Assembly (NCBI RefSeq): GCF_900107255.1
Contig: NZ_FNPH01000002.1
Location: 682,001 to 746,000, forward strand
DNA: 64,000 nt
Direction: 5' to 3'
DNA from: Micromonospora pattaloongensis
Lineage (GTDB): Bacteria; Actinomycetota; Actinomycetes; Mycobacteriales; Micromonosporaceae
The notes under the pieces were generated by a model. It made no database searches and had not been told where the DNA came from. It saw only the letters and a program-made list of their open reading frames with translations. Position numbers and translations under genes: made by a program. This document shows, piece after piece, positions 62,588 through 64,000 of this stretch. Every line of letters begins with the position of its first letter. Within the stretch, counting starts at the first letter, position 1.

Positions 62588-64000
62588 CTACTCCTCGCGC
62601 AGGTCCGCGGCGCTGGCCGCGACCGCGCCGATCGCGTCGGCCGCCGACGTCAGCAGCTCCACCGCGATCGCCGAGTCCACCGTCAGCGTCATCAGCGCCT
62701 CACCGCCGGCCTCCCGACGGGCCACCTGCATGGCGGCGATGTTCACGCCGGTCTCGCCGAGGATCGACCCGACGGTGCCGACGACGCCGGGGCGGTCGGC
62801 GTACCGGAAGAACAGCAGGATGCCCTCGGCGCCGAGCTCCAGGTCGAAGCCGTCGACCTCGGTGAGCCGGACGGCCTCCCGGGCGCCGGTGTTGACGACG
62901 GTGCCGGAGACGCTGACCGTGCGCCCGTCGGGCAGCGCGCCCCGCAGCGTGACCAGGTTGGGGTGGTCGGTCGTGTCGGCGTGCGTGACCAGCTCCACCT
63001 CGACCCCCCGGTCGGCGGCGAGGTGCGGCGCGTTGACGTAGGTGACCTGCTCCTCGACCACGGAGGCGAACAGCCCCTTGGTGGCGGCGAGCTTCAGCAC
63101 GGAGACGTCGTTGGCGACGATCTCGCCGCGCACCTCGACGGTCACGCTGGCGGCGACCCCACCGGCGACGGCGGTGAAGACCTTGCCGAGCTTCTCGGCG
63201 AGCGGCAGCAGCGGCCGCACGTCCTCGGCGACCACGCCGCCGGCCTGGACGTTGACCGCGTCCGGCACGAACTCGCCCTGCAGCGCGAGTTTGACGCTCT
63301 TGGCGACCGCGAGGCCGGCCTTGTCCTGCGCCTCGTTCGTGGAGGCGCCCAGGTGCGGCGTGGCGACCACGTTGTCGAAGACGAACAGCGGCGAGGCGGT
63401 GCAGGGCTCCTTCGCGTACACGTCGATGCCGGCACCGGCGACCCGGCCCTCGGCGATCGCGTCCGCCAGGGCCTGCTCGTCGACGAGGCCACCGCGCGCG
63501 GCGTTGATGATCCGCACACCCGGCTTGACGATCGCCAGCTCCTTGGCGCCGATCAGGCCGACGGTCTCCGGCGTCTTCGGCAGGTGGATGGAGATGAAGT
63601 CGGCCTCGCGCAGCAGCTCCTCCAGGCCGACGAGGCGCACGCCGAGCTGGGCCGCGCGGGCCGGCTGCACGTACGGGTCGTACGCGATCAGACGGGTGCC
63701 GAAGGCGGCGATGCGCTGCGCGAAGAGCACGCCGATCCGGCCGAGCCCGACGACGCCGACGGTCTTGCCCTGGAGCTCCACGCCGGTGTACTTCGAGCGC
63801 TTCCACTCGCCGGCCTTGAGCGCGGCGCTCGCGCTGGCGGTGTTGCGGGCGACGGCGAGCAGCAGCGCGACCGCCTGCTCGGCGGCGGAGACGATGTTGG
63901 AGGTCGGGGCGTTGACCACCATTACGCCACGCGCGGTGGCGGCGGGGACCTCGACGTTGTCGAGGCCGACGCCGGCGCGCGCGACGACCTTCAGCCGCGG
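62588..64000 (-). CDS. serA: D-3-phosphoglycerate dehydrogenase (5' end outside window)
   Basis: First enzyme of serine biosynthesis. The visible 470 residues lack roughly the first 60 residues. The NAD domain has VVGLGRIGVLFAQRIAAFG, then INAARGGLVDEQALADAI and the catalytic His in ATPHLGASTNEAQ. An intervening ASB domain and a C-terminal ACT domain (FFRYADRPGVVGTVGSILGE) that binds serine for feedback inhibition follow, giving the long actinobacterial form. leuB follows on the same strand about 2.1 kb downstream, with apbE and a small gene inserted on the other strand. Confidence 0.96.
   Translation of the reverse strand, partial: PRLKVVARAGVGLDNVEVPAATARGVMVVNAPTSNIVSAAEQAVALLLAVARNTASASAALKAGEWKRSKYTGVELQGKTVGVVGLGRIGVLFAQRIAAFGTRLIAYDPYVQPARAAQLGVRLVGLEELLREADFISIHLPKTPETVGLIGAKELAIVKPGVRIINAARGGLVDEQALADAIAEGRVAGAGIDVYAKEPCTASPLFVFDNVVATPHLGASTNEAQDKAGLAVAKSVKLALQGEFVPDAVNVQAGGVVAEDVRPLLPLAEKLGKVFTAVAGGVAASVTVEVRGEIVANDVSVLKLAATKGLFASVVEEQVTYVNAPHLAADRGVEVELVTHADTTDHPNLVTLRGALPDGRTVSVSGTVVNTGAREAVRLTEVDGFDLELGAEGILLFFRYADRPGVVGTVGSILGETGVNIAAMQVARREAGGEALMTLTVDSAIAVELLTSAADAIGAVAASAADLREE

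Overview
This is high-GC actinobacterial chromosome, most likely from the Micromonosporaceae. The evidence is the heavy GC and GTG-start usage, an F420-pathway guanylyltransferase, SepIVA- and NdgR-type proteins, an HU protein with a long Lys/Ala tail, and a backbone whose order matches the region recalled from Mycobacterium tuberculosis as ftsY-smc-mutM-rnc ... coaD-rsmD-recG ... thiL-ddl-gpsA-ppk-mutT1-hupB-leuDC-ndgR ... leuB-serA. I see no insertion sequence, prophage, CRISPR array or rRNA. The window starts inside an aminoglycoside phosphotransferase-like gene and ends inside serA.

Region 1 (1-20.7 kb) is mostly minus-strand housekeeping: ftsY, smc, mutM, rnc, plsX, rpmF, a YceD (DUF177) protein, a SepIVA-like septation protein, coaD and rsmD. 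Lineage-specific genes interrupt it: a PhoD-type phosphatase, a DinB-like protein, a HAD hydrolase, a CAP-domain exoprotein, a spherulin-4-like protein, an MMPL exporter and an LPVTG surface protein.

Region 2 (20.7-43.4 kb) holds recG and a FakA-like DAK2 protein, rpmB, thiL, ddl, gpsA/plsC, the F420 guanylyltransferase fbiD, ppk, a Nudix-histidine-phosphatase fusion (MutT1 type), hup and leuDC. Inserted between ddl and gpsA are a TPR-AAA ATPase, a protein with a degenerate GGDEF and an intact EAL domain, and a Cys/Met-metabolism PLP enzyme.

Region 3 (43.3-64 kb) is centred on branched-chain amino acids. ndgR diverges from leuCD, and cimA, ilvE, leuB and serA follow. Between them lie a chemoreceptor, tRNA-Gln and tRNA-Glu, an FAH-family hydrolase, arfB, a moxR-DUF58-vWA-serine protease operon, an exonuclease/phosphatase-family protein, a PRC-barrel protein, a protein phosphatase and apbE.

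Regulatory highlights. (i) cimA has a 10-codon leader ORF encoding MTRLVLIIGT, followed by two adjacent hairpins, the second with a U-tract: a candidate transcription attenuator. (ii) leuC and ndgR have overlapping divergent promoters, both apparently giving leaderless mRNAs. (iii) At least nine genes carry a TANNNT -10 element exactly 6 or 7 nt before the start codon, the signature of leaderless transcription. (iv) Three genes have tiny upstream ORFs that overlap their start codons. Several intergenic regions carry palindromic or tandem repeats.
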